DNA of 64,000 bases from Bathymodiolus brooksi (Eukaryota > Mollusca > Bivalvia > Mytilida > Modiolidae): positions 50,672,646 through 50,736,645 of the forward strand of contig OY804582.1 of the NCBI GenBank assembly GCA_963680875.1, given 5' to 3'. Within the stretch, counting starts at the first letter, position 1. Every line of letters begins with the position of its first letter. Below are positions 11,430 to 24,830 of the stretch, one piece after another. Under the pieces are notes generated by a model. That model ran no database searches and had not been told where the DNA came from. It saw only the letters and a list, made by a program, of their open reading frames with translations. A program made the position numbers and the translations under genes.

Positions 11430-14280
11430 AAACATATCTAAACAGGAGATGAAGGTAGTTCCGCGTAGCTGATCAATACATGATTCAATGTGAGGCAACG
11501 GAAACGCATCTTTATGGGTTACAGAGTTAAGTTTTCTATAATCCATACAATAGCGAATTTTTCCGTCCTTCTTCATGCAGATTACAGGAGCCGCAGCCCA
11601 TTCCGATGAGGAAGGTTGAATTATTTTCTTTTCCAATAAGTCCATCACATACAGTTTTTCTTCTTCCTCAAACCCAAAACGGTGTCCTTCTTAGTCTTTC
11701 CTTTATTGGTGTAGCATTACCTGTATCCATACGGTATGTCTGTGAAGTGGGCAATATCCATGTCATCAACTGAAAAGGTACCTTGAAACTTTATTAATCA
11801 TTTTCTCAGTTGAATTTCTTGTTCTTTTGACAAATGTTTTTTAGATCTTTCCAGTAAATCGGTCAAGTATGATGGTACATCACATGGTTCCTCGGTTTCA
11901 GTCTGGTTTAACTGTCTTATTTGCACTTCATTTCTATCTGCAGTAGTCTTCTCTATGTCATCACATTCTGTGTTGATTGGTTCTTCAACTTCAATTCCTA
12001 CTCCAAGATCACTACCTTTCTTCAGTGATATGAACTCGTTTGTAGCATCATTGAAGACTACTGGTATTTCAGCCTTATTAGGTACAACCACGTAAGGCAT
12101 TGTGATTCCTTTCAAGTCTGGGAATGGTTGAAAACAAACATCAGTGTCAAAGTCATTTTCAAGTTTCACTGTACATTGAATTGTGGACATCGGAGGGACA
12201 GTGATTCGCTTATTTAATTGTATTCGAGACACTTTGATGTCCTTTTCTCCAGCTTTAGCAAACTTTGCGACCAACTTCTGATTTCCTATGCTAATTGTAT
12301 ATCTATCTAAGTTAATGATCGCATGTTAAAGATGCAACAAATCTAGACCAATAATGACTGGATCTGTAGTATTAGCCACAATGAGCCTCCATTTTGTTTC
12401 TGTGTTCCCAATTTTGAAACGGGCTATGTCTCCTGATACAGTCTTTATGCAAGTAGTGTTCCCTGCCCCTTTCAGCGGAAAAACCGTGCGCAGCCAACTG
12501 GTAATTCCAAGTTCTTGAAACAATCTTCACTTACAGCTTCCATTTGAGCCCCAGTATCGACGATTCCATCAATCTTGCGTCCGTTTATGGAGATAGGCAG
12601 AACAAGATTGATTCCATCATTTTTATTGGTCTTTGGGATTTCTTTCACTTGGAACATACCAGAATCATGTTCATTTTGTTTTGACTTATCCTTGTTCTCC
12701 ATTACGTCTGAAGAGAGGTTCCTGGTTCCTTGTTGGAGCCAGTGGAACCGGCCCCCAACACAACATATGATAGCGTTGTGACGGAGAATCAGCCAATTCA
12801 CAAATATCAGGGAGACCGGCTCTTTGTAACAGGTTATCCTGCCTTGACTGCAGGACATTACTAGAATATTTTACATTAGTTGAGTCTTCCAATTTCCTAG
12901 TTGTACCAAAGCACCCTGATTGCTGATAAATCGGCGGCTGGGCTACTTCCCTGACCCTTGATCGCTTAAAGGGTTAGTTCGAGTTGGCGATTTTGATTTT
13001 TTATTTGGACATTGATTGCTATAATGTCCCACTCCTTGACATGAGAAACATCTGACCTCCTACTAGGTGACGGTGTCCTTGACCTGTTTCTTCCGTTATA
13101 TTGATTCGTGACACTAGACTCACATTCTTGGATATGTCTTTTTGCATATTTGAAACGTCATTCTCAGTTTTTTTCAAGTCGATCTTCAAACATTTCCTGA
13201 GTCGGGTATATAAACGGTTTCTTATTTAATATCCTCACTGGGGGGGTCCCTGAGTCGCTGTCTGATGATTCGTCACTTTCAAAATTAGCATGCTGTACTT
13301 TCCGTATGTGTGGCTTAGCATGCCAAAATAATTCTTTCTGATTATATATAGAGCTATTGACGTATTATAGCGCTTGATCGATTCTGGATGGATTTTTATC
13401 CATAGTAGCTAATCCTGCTTTTTTGTCATTGCAACCTTTCAAGAAAGCATCAACAGCCATCAATTCAACAAAATCTTCAGTGGCTTTGTTGTACCCATCG
13501 GTAGCCATTTCTTGCACTCTCTCAGTAAGCTCTTCTATTGACTCTTCTACATTTTGCTTTACATCCTGAAGCTGCTTCCTGATTGAATGTGGAAGATCTG
13601 TATTACCAAGCCGTTGGAACATTTTTCTATCATTAACTTAAAATCCTTTGTACTGATTGAGGACGCGTACTGAAAAACTTCAAAGCTTTCTCTCACAAGC
13701 ATGGAAGTAAATGGTCAAGTATCTGGGCATCTGTCCATTCAAAACGCAAGGCAGTATGCGTAAATTGCAGGTGATATGATTACCAATCCCCACTTACACC
13801 ATAAGTCGACAACTTTGAGATATGATGTTGCGCGACCGACAACGCTTTACTACTGGATTTAACACTCTTGGTTGTTTTCTTAATTTGTTCGCTTCTCTGT
13901 GTTGTTTCTGAAACTTTATCATCAGACATTTTTTTGTTATGTGTTTCTTCTTCTGACATATGACCATTTTCTCTTGGCCCATGAATATTTTTGCGTGCAA
14001 ATTTGTCTATCATTTGTGTTGTTTTGACATGTTGAATTTCTTCTTCTAACTGTTTTATTCTCTTATTTTGATCTAACAATTGTTTTGCTTGAGCTTTTGC
14101 AGTTGCCTCTGCCTTTTCAATGTAATTTAATCGCGCATCTACCTTTTGCATCAATTGTTCCCGTTCCGTTTTCAATTCAAACATTTTCACATCTAATTTA
14201 CTAATTTGTCCCTGATAGTGTTCGTTCTGTCTATGCAGTTCCTCTTCCCTTTATGGTTGGTATTTTGACTCTTGAGTCAA
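11430..14280 (-). pseudogene. Ty3/gypsy retrotransposon copy 1: degraded gag-protease-RT
   Basis: Minus-strand fragments in order 5' to 3' are: Gag coiled coil (14190-13780), Gag capsid region (13622-13365) and a CCHC zinc knuckle (~13065-13010). The knuckle reads C-F-S-C-x4-H-x4-C and is intact in this copy. Next come the aspartic protease with DGIVDTGAQ (12858-12326), a pol linker (12274-11798), and the N-terminal reverse-transcriptase part with YCMDYRKLNSV (11648-11430). It stops just before the rest of the RT palm, with no RNase H or integrase. Several frameshifts and stops separate the pieces. Relative to copy 2 it lacks the first ~140 residues of Gag, a deletion equivalent to ~42891-43540 in copy 2. 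It is dead, and part of the 12-kb duplication shared with 40020-43320. Confidence 0.85.
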
Positions 14281-15790
14281 TCTAGACAAAACAATTTTAC
14301 TAACTTGATTAAATAAAATGTCGAGGAAGGGTAACCTGCACGACTTACATTCCCTAAATTTAATTGTTTGCTATTACTAAACTTTATTCATAACTTGATT
14401 AAATAAAATGTCGCATAAAGGTAACCTGCACGACTTTCATTCACTGAATTTAATTGTTTGTTATTCAGATTAATAGAATATGCCATCAATTTACAAGACT
14501 GACAACAAATTATTCATTTTTTCTCTTTTTTTTTGCTTGAAACTCTGAACTGTTTTCCTTCTGAAAATCAAAGTTAAAGTTTTGCTTAATTCTAAGACAA
14601 AATGTAGCAACTTGAACAACATTTCAATCTAAAGACTTGGCCAGTCCTCAAGGCAACCAATTGTAATGACGAAATAAAAATCAAACTTTAATAGTTCACA
14701 GTAAAGATTATTACAAATCAAAAATAATCATTACTTGTATCACAATGGCTGTCATTTGTGATTGTGAACTGAAGCACGAATAATCAATTCGCAAAATTAT
14801 AGTGTTTTTAGTAAAGTATATTGAAATCAATCATCAATACTTCACTTACTATGTGTCTCCATAGCAATTGAACACTCGGCTTACGATTTCAAATTTGTTC
14901 TTTGAAATAGCTTAAATTGAACTGTTATTATTCAAATAAATTTACTTTTTATCAAACTTAGTCAACAGTCAGAACTTGTATATATGTATTTCTAAACCGT
15001 TTTATAGCTAAAGCACACGTACACACAATTTCAGTTTGAACAGGTTTAACTGATGCAAAACTTTGCTTCAAACTTGTAAGGGACAGACAATTGACAAAGT
15101 GTGTATTTATGTTGTGTCTGCTGATTTTTTCAAAAAGAACTTAGTCCAGGGCAACCGTTCTGAACTCTTATAACTGCCTCTTCACCTTATTATTAACCAC
15201 CCGAGGTGAAAAGTATCAATTAGACACGAATAAATAAACGCCAATCAAAAATATGCATGGATGACAAATGTCCTGTCAACTATAGTACACAACAATAAAT
15301 TTACTACCCCCCTTTTTCTTCTCTAGTTTAGAAAAATACTTTTCACCAAGGTTTATAAGCATGAACAAATATGGGGTGAGCCTTTTTATTTTGTGCGGAA
15401 ATTGTGTGTAAATACCAACACAAAGCACAACAACAGCTTGAAACTTGTATCAGTTCACCGTATTCTTTGTACAGTGAACACTATTCAGCAAACTCCATGC
15501 CCTGTTTTTTTTGTTTTTTTTCTATTTTTCCTCAGTCTAATTTCTTTATTAACCGTGAGTAAAACAAATAAACAGCAGCCAGCAATAGGACTACAACTAT
15601 AAATAAGGTCCACGGAAAGAATAATTCACGTCACCGATATTGTATCCGATGAAATGAAAATTTGACAAATCTCCCGCACCGTCTGCACGAGAAATTCGAA
15701 GCCCGCGAAAATTGAAAAAAAATAAATTGTTGTCTTTAGGCTTTTTCACAATCTCACACCAATATGGTAGAATTGGTGGCATGCGAAATG
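14281..15790 (-). repeat. Gypsy copy 1 leader / presumed LTR-side sequence
   Basis: This non-coding region lies upstream (minus-strand sense) of Gag and matches 43540-44920 closely. It contains a 90-bp tandem duplication: AACTTGATTAAATAAAATGTCG starts at 14302 and 14392. Further out are an A/G-rich tract on the minus strand (~15330-15308, AGAGAAGAAAAAGGGGG) and T-rich tracts at 15505-15535. Because both copies lack the 3' end of the element, no second LTR is present for comparison and LTR limits cannot be fixed. Confidence 0.6.
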
Positions 15791-16530
15791 AATTAGAAGA
15801 GCTTATCCATTGTTATTATTAATTCATATATTAACGATAATTACGAAAGTCCAATGAACCAACCGATTAACAATAATGGTACTATGCTTTCTCAAGGAGT
15901 AAATCTCACTTAGCTGAGGACTACTGTCAGCTTCGCTAAAGCAAACTATTGTATGACGTGATTTAAATAATCTTTACCAGGCAGCGTTGAATATTAGAGA
16001 AAAATGTAAATCTTTGAGAGTAAAAAAAATAAACAGCTTAAAACACGATAACCAAAACCCCATAATAGTATCCATGTCTGAGGAAGATGAACCTTAGATT
16101 TAGCAATATATACAATACCTACTAACTGTATATTACAATACTACTTACACCATGTCAATAATAGTCATCAAAAGGTAACATTCGTAATATATAATTTAAC
16201 TTTAAGTTGTTCGCACCACGATGGTGTTGATTGGAAATAGAAATTAATGAGATATCATCGTAATCACTAAGGTTAATCTTCTTCAGACATTGATATACAC
16301 TTAAGCTTATATATAGAAGTCACTGAATGGAACCTTAAAATGTGCCTTTTATGGGGAGTTGTCCCCATATATTATACAAATGAATAAACAGATTTTAAAA
16401 TTGTATTATTATTGAACCAAAGGAAGCTGCCCTTGTATAGCGAATTTGCTTCAGTGCACTCGACCTTATCATGAGTACTCAGTCTGAAAAAGAAACCCGT
16501 TATATCCAATACGCTGCCGGTAAAGTTGAT
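15790..16530. repeat. X block, copy with foldback 16075-16289
   Basis: It begins with TTAATTCATATATTAACGATAATTACG and TCTCACTTAGCTGAGGAC, followed by the 215-bp foldback (TGTCTGAGGAAGATGAACCTTA at 16075 and inverse ending 16289). A degraded copy of a second foldback family follows at ~16411-16514. It aligns with 28400-29050 and 44940-45430. Non-coding. Confidence 0.75.
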
Positions 16531-18977
16531 AAAATACGCGATAGCTACTGCCCAACCATATGTTGATATGGGACATCACATTCCAAATTGACTGTGTGTT
16601 ATTCCATTATCTAGATGAAACATATATGTTTATGACCACTTCTGAAAGCTTTTGAGCATAAATTGAATCATTTGTTCAATAAAATACTTTTTTTAAGGAA
16701 ATATTATATTCATGTCCATTCTTGATTGCCACTTCGTTTGGTTCCTATGATCGTTTCCTTGATAGCGGGTTGCTGCTAATAGGCAAACTACTGAAACAAG
16801 GGTCCCTTGTGGCTAAGTTGATGTCATCACTGTATCTATGTCACACATGATCACAACAATGTTCCGTGTGTCGTTCCGGAGCATTTAAATTCGCCCGTTT
16901 AGTTCCGTGTTGTGATGTCCGCTACGATTTCCACGTAAAATCGATGTTCGATTCGGGTAATGTTTTCTTTATGTCATTTGTATTTATTTTCGCATACTGG
17001 TGTCGAACACGATTTCATGTGGTGCAGGATCTGCTGACCCTTCCGGAGCATACCTGATTTTTAATGGGGTGCATGTTGTTCTATCATTAGTGTTTTGTAT
17101 AATGTTTTATGGATCGTTGTTTGGCCTTTTGCTATTTTTCGCTTGACGTTTGTGCTGTATGTCCTTTGGTTTACTGCTTCTGAATACCCCTCTGTTATCT
17201 TCAAGCTGTTCTCACTTAAACATGTGATGTTCTCCATGCAAGAAAATAAACAACGTTTCAACATAAAAATAATATGCTATATTACTATGTAAAGCTTGTG
17301 GGAGATTGATATTACAATTTAAATAAAATTCAGTGGACACGACAAATTTCTAGAATATTCATCATTTTTGCATTGCATTTGAAATAAAGACATGCAAAGT
17401 TTTTGTTTAATTTGTGAATGATGTCGATACATTTTGTTTTGTTATTTTCTAAACATTCAGTTTAGCTATATACTGCATTTCTTGGGATTAATGGTGGAAC
17501 CAAATCGTCGGACCAGCAGACATATTAAGTCGATATTTAATGCTTCAGTAACTCGATTCATAACAGGACATTTGCTGACTTTAATTTTTAATGTCTAAAA
17601 GAGGGTTTGGAAGATTTACGGTACCTGTATCACACACAACTGTAAAATGAGCTACAGCAATTATATCATAGCATATGGTACCAGGTATATTTCTTTGCGG
17701 ACCAGTAGAAAATATGCTAGGACCAGTGAATTGTGGTAATAAACTGGGCCTACATCAGTACAAAGTGGACATTTTGCTTAACCCTTGATGAGTTATTATA
17801 AGATGTGCTGCGGTATGTTGTTTCATCACGAAGTACATCATTGCAGTTTATTTCTGTACTCGTTTGACATTTGTTTGTTTTATGGAGCTCCTGTTGTCCG
17901 AGTTTCTGTTATTGTTATTCGCGTTGGTGTATACAAAGAAATTGCAGGTCTGTAAGTTATAGAATTTTAAATATTTCATCTGATTCCTCGGATACACCAA
18001 CAAGTTCAACTTATTGATAGTACTATATAAGTACCAATTTATGTATAATGATAATATTAAGGTTATCCTATATTTAGAAATGAAAACTCTTGGTGTGTGT
18101 GCTATCAAAGGTTTAAGCTATAGAACAAATATATAATGGCGTATGTATTTCGAACTAATTATCAATCCTGAGTTTTCTGTGTAGTGTATTATAGGTCATG
18201 GTTTGCCCGTTTGTCCTTTTATCTTTTAGTCACTGTATTGTCTGTCCCTCTCCCATTTACGGCTCCTGATTTCCTCTTTGGTATCTTCAATTTTTCTTCT
18301 GTACATATTACATATCAATTTGAGGGGAAAGGACAGATATCATGCCTACGTAATTAGTGATAATTGTTGTAGACCTTACAGTTACCGTCACGTAGAAACA
18401 CAGTGAGGACTAGTTAGGTACGAAACCTTACGACAAAACCTTTCTTCGTTCATCACTCATCAACGGGTTTGTAACAAGAGTAGCGCGAAGGGTGCTACAT
18501 GTGGAGTGGAAACTACTTACCCTTTCGGGTCATATGTGTTCACTCAAGTTTGATGGAGGGGCTCGTGGTGCTCTTTCTTTGGTTCTCTGTCTCATCATTT
18601 GGACATTATATTGTCTTTCATATTACTTCTTTTGTATCGGCAAGCTTTTCCTACACGCATATTCCTTCTCCTAGATGTGGAATTATCCAACCTTTGTAGT
18701 CTCCGGAACTTTGATTTATATATGTTCTATATTGAATTCATTCTCGAATAAGTAGCTAAGATAACAAAACACAAAAGTTCTGCTATCAAGAAATCGAACC
18801 TTGGTACAATGTTATTGTGGAAAGTGTGTTTGACGATTGGTTTTTGAATGCCTGCAAATATATGTTTGTATAAATATTACATACCTTTGTTAATTGACCA
18901 GTCTTTCCTTTAGTGACGAAAGCTATGTAGATAAAATTGACGAGTGAAATCAGTTTCCATATCAAATATGTGTCTGT
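16531..18977. repeat. R block, copy 1
   Basis: It aligns with 29050-31700 and 45430-47267 and, more distantly, with S blocks. Diagnostic words are TTCAGTAACTCGATTCATAA, TTTCTTTGCGGACCAGT, GTTGTCCGAGTTTCTG and AACGGGTTTGTAACAAGAGT. A stretch present in copies 2 and 3 (around GACTTGGACTTCGT) is deleted near 17920. Open frames differ between copies and are interrupted, so I regard it as non-coding. Confidence 0.7.
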
Positions 18978-20866
18978 CATTATAATAATAATAATAATAA
19001 TAATAATTTCTTTATTTATAGAGGGTTACACAGTTAGTTAATAACTAATCTTCCCTGAGGCCCTCATTGACATATTTAAACATACATTGTAAAGTACACT
19101 ATATAAAAGTTATACACAAGAAGCAATACATTGTATTAAGTATACACAAACAGATTAAGTAAACATTTGATGGTAATTGAAGGTACATCATCATTTAAAA
19201 TGAGACTTTTAACATTTGTTTTAAATGCATTATGAGAATGTACTTGCCGTATCGAAAACGGTAGTTCATTCCATAGCTTTGGTCAAGAGTATGTACAAGT
19301 TTTCGTACAAAGTTCAGTTTTTGCCTTTGGGATTTGTAAATTTTCCCTTACAACATTTCGGAGAGAGTAATGATTTCTATCAGACAAGCATTGAATTTTA
19401 TTTTGTAAATATACAGGTGCTTCATTCTTTAGACATTTTGAAACAAGAAGATATTTATGATATTTGATTCTTTGTTCAATAGTCACCCATCCCAATTGCT
19501 TAAATAAAGGTGCAGATGGTGCTATGGGATCTTGATATAATATCAATCTTGCTGTTCTTTTTTGCAATTTAAGAATGCGATGTAGTCCCTCATTAGAAGA
19601 GTTTCCCTAAACAACACAGCAATAATCAATTAAAGGCAAAATACAACCTGAATAAAAAAGTTGCCTTGATTCAAGATATAAATATATCTTATTTTTTGAA
19701 AGAAGATAGATTTTTGATGGTATTTTAGAACAGATGTGATCAATTTGGTTTTTCCAATTTATATTTGAGTCAATTTTGATACCAAGTAATTTTTCACAAG
19801 CTGAATGTTGTTATTGTTTAAAATTAATAGTCAAAGATAGTTCTTCATTTTGAAATGCAAGTTTTTGCATTGTTCCAACTGTCATACATTTAGTATTACT
19901 ACAATTTATAAGCATATTATTATCATTGCACCATAATTCAATTCTATTCAAGTCTTCTTGGACATAAGTTTGTATAGCTGAAATATTTTCCCAGAAATGT
20001 GTATTGTAGAATCATCAGCTTACATATCAGTGTTGCAATTTGAAATACTTAAAGGCAGTTCATTTATATATAAAATAAACCATAATGGGGCAAGTATTGA
20101 GCTTGAGGTACTCCATATTTTACTGAACATTTATTAGAAAGAACATTTCCAATGTGTACTTGTTGTGTTCTATTTGTCGTAAAAAAATTAACAACAGCTA
20201 ACACTTTTTTATTGAATCCATATATTTCAAGCTTTTTAGCCATGATATCATGGTCAACAACATCAAAGGCCTTTTTTTAGATCTAAGAGTATAACTACAT
20301 TGACATTTCCATTATTCCTTTCCTCTATCCATTTATCTATTGTGTTGACTAAAGCAGTTTGACAGGAATGACTTTGACCTAAAACCAGATTAGGCATCAT
20401 GTAGAAGATTGTATTTTGCCAAGTACTGATACATATGTCTTGAGATATGTTTTTCAATTGCTTTGGATATAACGGGTAGTACATAAATATGCCTGTAATT
20501 TGTAGAGAAACATTTTCCCCCGACTTAAAAATTGGAGACACTTTTGCATTTTTTAATATGTTTGGATATATACCGCTGTCTATTATTCTGTTGAATATAT
20601 AAGTTAAGGGAGACACAATAAATGGGGCACTGACTTTCAGAATCTTAGTTCCAATGTTATCAGTTCCAGTTGATTAGTTTTTGTCGAGATTTAAAAGTAA
20701 TTCATTCCTCTTCACTGGGGATATAGAAAATTGTGTATTTTTAGATATTTTATCATTAACAAAGTTATATAGTTTACTAAAATTTCTGGAAGTCGAGATA
20801 TTTTCACTTCTAAGATTTTCAATACAAGAAGTAAAGAACATGTTAACGGTATTTGCTATATATATT
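18978..20866 (-). pseudogene. 5'-truncated LINE copy A (reverse transcriptase)
   Basis: Minus-strand element with a 3' tail of ATT repeats (18978-19010). Recognisable pieces are the RT N-terminal part (20616-20263, with NHSCQTALV-like and LLDLKK motifs) and the C-terminal region (19567-19283, QKRTARLI.. LFKQLGW). The catalytic YADD motif is destroyed: its tyrosine codon is a TAA stop at 20022-20020. The duplicate at 47268-49155 keeps YADD. Flanks match the empty site at ~3860-3880, so both ends are well placed. The clade is probably CR1/Jockey-like, judged from RT motifs only. Confidence 0.85.
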
Positions 20867-20923
20867 GGTCGTGGTCATTCAATAATATGTGTATCACAGC
20901 TACCTGATATTGTTTGACCTCGA

Positions 20924-20950
20924 GCGAATTTATGATTTTCATAAATTCGC
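20924..20950. repeat. Perfect 12-bp inverted repeat, 3-nt loop
   Basis: GCGAATTTATGA pairs exactly with TCATAAATTCGC across TTT. The same hairpin is at 49215-49241, while the S block at 3924 has only the left arm. It is therefore a feature of the two younger copies, either gained in them or lost in copy 1. Confidence 0.8.
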
Positions 20951-21231
20951 ACTCGATTGACAATGACAGGATGTATGTTTTAATTTGTTATTCATTAAAT
21001 TGTCTTTTTACTGGTTTTAAGATAATAATAACATTATTCTTTTAAATTACTCTATTATATTCTCCGATATAAATTAACAAGAAAAAAACGTAAGCTTGTA
21101 TACTTGATTATTTCTAATACTTGATATTTAATGAAAGGCACACTCGCTTGGCTATATATAAATCAGTAAGTCCATTTTAAAGTTGTAGTTGGAATATGTT
21201 TTTGCAACAATAGTATTACTGTACAAGTTGG

Positions 21232-21380
21232 ATACATTACTATTGAAACAAAAGAAGCTGCCCGTATTGGATATAACAAATTTCTTTTTGTGCACCTTGG
21301 CCTTCACCTGAGTGGTCAGGCTGAAAAAGAAACCCGCTGTGTCCAATACGAACGGCTTCTTTTGTCTCAATAGTACTGTA
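21232..21380. repeat. ~140-bp foldback element (hairpin family H), copy 1
   Basis: The arms ACTATTGAAACAAAAGAAGC and GCTTCTTTTGTCTCAATAGT (as GGCTTC.. here) are inverse of each other, and pairing continues inward through CCCGTATTGGA / TCCAATACG and TTTCTTTTT / AAAAAGAAA. The whole unit could fold into a stem of ~60 pairs with a short loop. A near-identical copy is at 49523-49672 and decayed ones at ~16411-16514 and ~28936-29046. The ORF through it is an artefact of the palindrome. Confidence 0.75.
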
Positions 21381-24300
21381 TATCTTACTTACAGCTATTC
21401 GCAGCCGATGAAATATATTAATAAGGTATCTGATGATTATTGTACCACCATAGTCTGATATGGGATATCACATTCCAAATAAACATCTGTGCTATTCCAT
21501 TATTTAGATGACACATATTGTCTTACGACCACATCTACGAGCTTTGGATCACATATATGTTCTCCTGGTTTTTTGCTTGACTTAGTGGGGCTCGTGTTGT
21601 TCATATTGTCCATGTTGTCAACTTATATGACGTCATTAGTTGCAATGTCAGGTACCATGTCTCCTTAAAAACGACGTTCGAATTCTCTCGACTCCCAATT
21701 CTTCTGTAGGGGATTCATGTTTTTCATTGATGTTATTTGTATTGTGTTACGTATACTGGTATCCAATACGATCTCTATAATTTCTGTTCTGTTATCTCCA
21801 TGTTTGTACTGATGTTGGTTTGTGTCACTTCAGATTTGGAATTCGTGCCTTCGGCGTGGTCTAAGCACTTTCATTTATAAACAACAACAACTAACGGTGG
21901 CATTGGTGTATGCAAATAAATTGTTGGTCTATGTGCTATAGACCTTTAATATTTCTACTGATTCCCCGTCTGCCTTATTAATAGTACTATATAAGTACTA
22001 ATTTATGTATAATTATAACATAAAGGTTATCCTATTCTGTGAAATCATTATTAATCTTGGGGTTCTTATTTGCTTGGATTTCGTGGATATCTTGGTTCAC
22101 GCAAAACTTAAAATTAAAATCCAACGAAATACAATTTTCCCATTGACTGTTGCCTATTGTGCTTGAAACCACGAATTCAAGAACCCAAGGATCACTGCAT
22201 TTTGTAGAAATCACGAATAATGTTGTTAACGAACAAAAGTACTTTCACGTTATGTAGAATTGAACACTGTTGATGTGTATGCTATGGAAGTTTTAAGCTA
22301 TGAAACAAATAAATAATGGCGTATTAATTTCGAGCCTGTTATAAATCCGTAGTTTTCTGTGTAGTGTTTTGAATATCACTGTTTGCCCTTTTGTCTGTTT
22401 ATCCTTTAGTCGCTTCATTGTTTGTCCTTCTGTCATTTACGGCTTCTGATCACCTCTTATGTATCTTCAAACCTTTATTACGTACATATTACAGATCACC
22501 TTTAGTCGAATAGGGAATATATGCCTATCATTTCTACGTAGACAGTGATAATTATTGTAGACCTAACTGTTACGTAGAAACACCGAACTAAATATTATTC
22601 TCCGTCAATATCATTTCTTTCCACAGAACTGTTTATCCTGTCCATCATTTCCTTTGTGCATTTATATGTAGACTTTATACAAGGAAAATGAAAATAATAT
22701 AACCCGGTCCTTTAATTTAAGGTTTCGCTATATAGATGATTCAATAAATATGTTTTATGATGTGTCGATGGTATCTAATTCATTGAGATTGAGTTAAAGG
22801 ATACCAAAGATACAGCGAAATCTGCCTCATACGTTGACATACACCTTGTCACTGACAGTGAGGGCCCGTTAAGAGCGAAATGCTATGCCACTATAAATAA
22901 TTACAATGTCTCCCTTGTAAGCTTACTATTTATATATTTGTGTATGTGTCAACATTCCAGTAGCACATGCATATGGATTTTATATCTCTCAGCTGATCGC
23001 ATATTCTTGAACTTGTGGCTCCTGTTATGATCTACTTGAAAGAGGGTTACTACTGGTAATGAAGCAGCTACTGAATCAATTATTTATAGTGGTTAAGTTG
23101 AAGTAGTCTCTTCGAATGTTTTACGGTCACCACAATGGCTTGGTTAACCGTTACGGAATATCTGTGTTACAAATGACCAGGAATATGTTATGTTTGTTGT
23201 AATCACAATTCAGTCATTTTTCATTCATGATTTTATTATATGTAGCAATAGTAACACGACCGGTATCACATATGGAGCTGCAACTGCTTACCATTGCGGG
23301 TCACCAGAGTTCAACACTGGTGTTATGTAGGGTTCATGTTGTTCGCTGTTTCGTTTTCTGTGTAATGTCATTGTTTGTTCTTTTTCTTTTGATCATTGCA
23401 TTGTCCTTCCTTCTTCGTCGTACTGCTTCTGGATAGCCCTTTGCTATCTTCAATCATTTCCTACGTGTATACCCCTACTTGTAATAGATGTTAAGCAAGT
23501 ATCCACCTTTTGAAATGCATTTCTCTGACATCATATTATTGTTCGGACAGTTCATTATTCTTCTGTTCTTGTGTACGTGTTTTAAATATTGTTGAACGTA
23601 CGCGAATAGAACCCATGCTGGACTTTTTGAAAACTTTTGTCTAACAGCCTAGCTACGGTGATTATACTACTAATCTATATAAATAATATGCATGTGACTC
23701 TTGACAATGTATCTTCAGAACTGACAAGTACATGAGTTTTTAAGCATATTCTCGCAATACAAACAAAGAATGAGCCGACTGCAAGTAATTACAAATAAAG
23801 CAGGCCATAGATGATTATTTAGAGAACTTGAAAAAATGAAATATAAGCGTGAATCGATAGGACGTATGTAATGCAATTTTTGCGATTGAAATGTGTTATT
23901 TGTTATCTAATTTGGCTTTGTTAATATCAAACATATAACAATATAAAATAAAATTGCATTTGCATATGGAAATGTATTAAGTAGGAGAATACATTCTAAC
24001 TTTTTGAATTTTGAAAATAATTAAATCTACAATTAGTGTGTTTCTCCATTACGTAATATACGGAACCTTGATTTATCTCTGTTCTTAATTTAACTAATTC
24101 TCGAAGTAGTGTCTGAGATAACAAATCAGAAATCAGAAAAATCTAACCTGACATGTAAGGTAATCAGAACGCACCTCATTAAAAAAACGTTAGAGAAAGC
24201 AGAAGAAAAAATATATAATGGACAATCCAGAAACAATTGTACAATTTATGGCATTAATATGGACATGAACAAGTTAAATAAAGGAAAAAAGTGATGAAAT

Positions 24301-24659
24301 AACAAAATAGTTTTATTGAACATGAATATGTATGCAGAAAGTTAAAAAAGTAGGTGGTAATTGCGTGTCTCGAGCGTCTTTTTCGGAAAACAATAAGACC
24401 ATACTCTATCATATAAAACATCATAATTATCAAACATATGTATACTGTCATTTAAGACATCTCTGATCATTTATATTTATTGAAAGGGACGTTTATTTCT
24501 TTGCTTAATAGCTATCATGGTAACTTCCTATCAACAATGTTTCCGAATATATTTTTACTTATTTATAAATGCGGTTTTATAATTGGAACTTTATTTTTGT
24601 CTTATCGACAAGCTAGTGATATATGATTTTGAAGTTGCTTCCTCCATATCTATTATATC

Positions 24660-24830
24660 TCTAACCACACCGTTGGTGCAATGATTAGCGAGCTCGACCC
24701 GAGTGATGTACATCGTGGGAGGGTCAAGCCAATGGCTAGAAATTGGTATTTGCTGCTCTTGCGCTTGTCTGGTTGCCTCTGCCCATGTGTTGAATCCTAG
24801 CTGTTTTCTTTCTTTTTCTACCGTTCTCCT
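24660..24830. repeat. Rearranged SINE head joined to LINE 3' fragment
   Basis: Positions ~24670-24757 match the SINE head at 6655 but lack the B-box core. At ~24765 the sequence switches to the LINE C-terminal fragment also seen at 11365-11425 (minus-strand TWAEATRQ). It is a mosaic of two retroelement 3' pieces. Confidence 0.5.

Larger units (their letters stand above)
20867..24650. repeat. S block, copy 2
   Basis: It aligns with 3690-6640, 49156-52237 plus 57040-57480, and 61790-63990. It includes the perfect 12-bp palindrome GCGAATTTATGA-TTT-TCATAAATTCGC (20924-20950) and a foldback at 21232-21380, and an extra internal segment (23090-23460) that copy 1 lacks. Frames are short and not conserved between copies. 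Confidence 0.75.
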
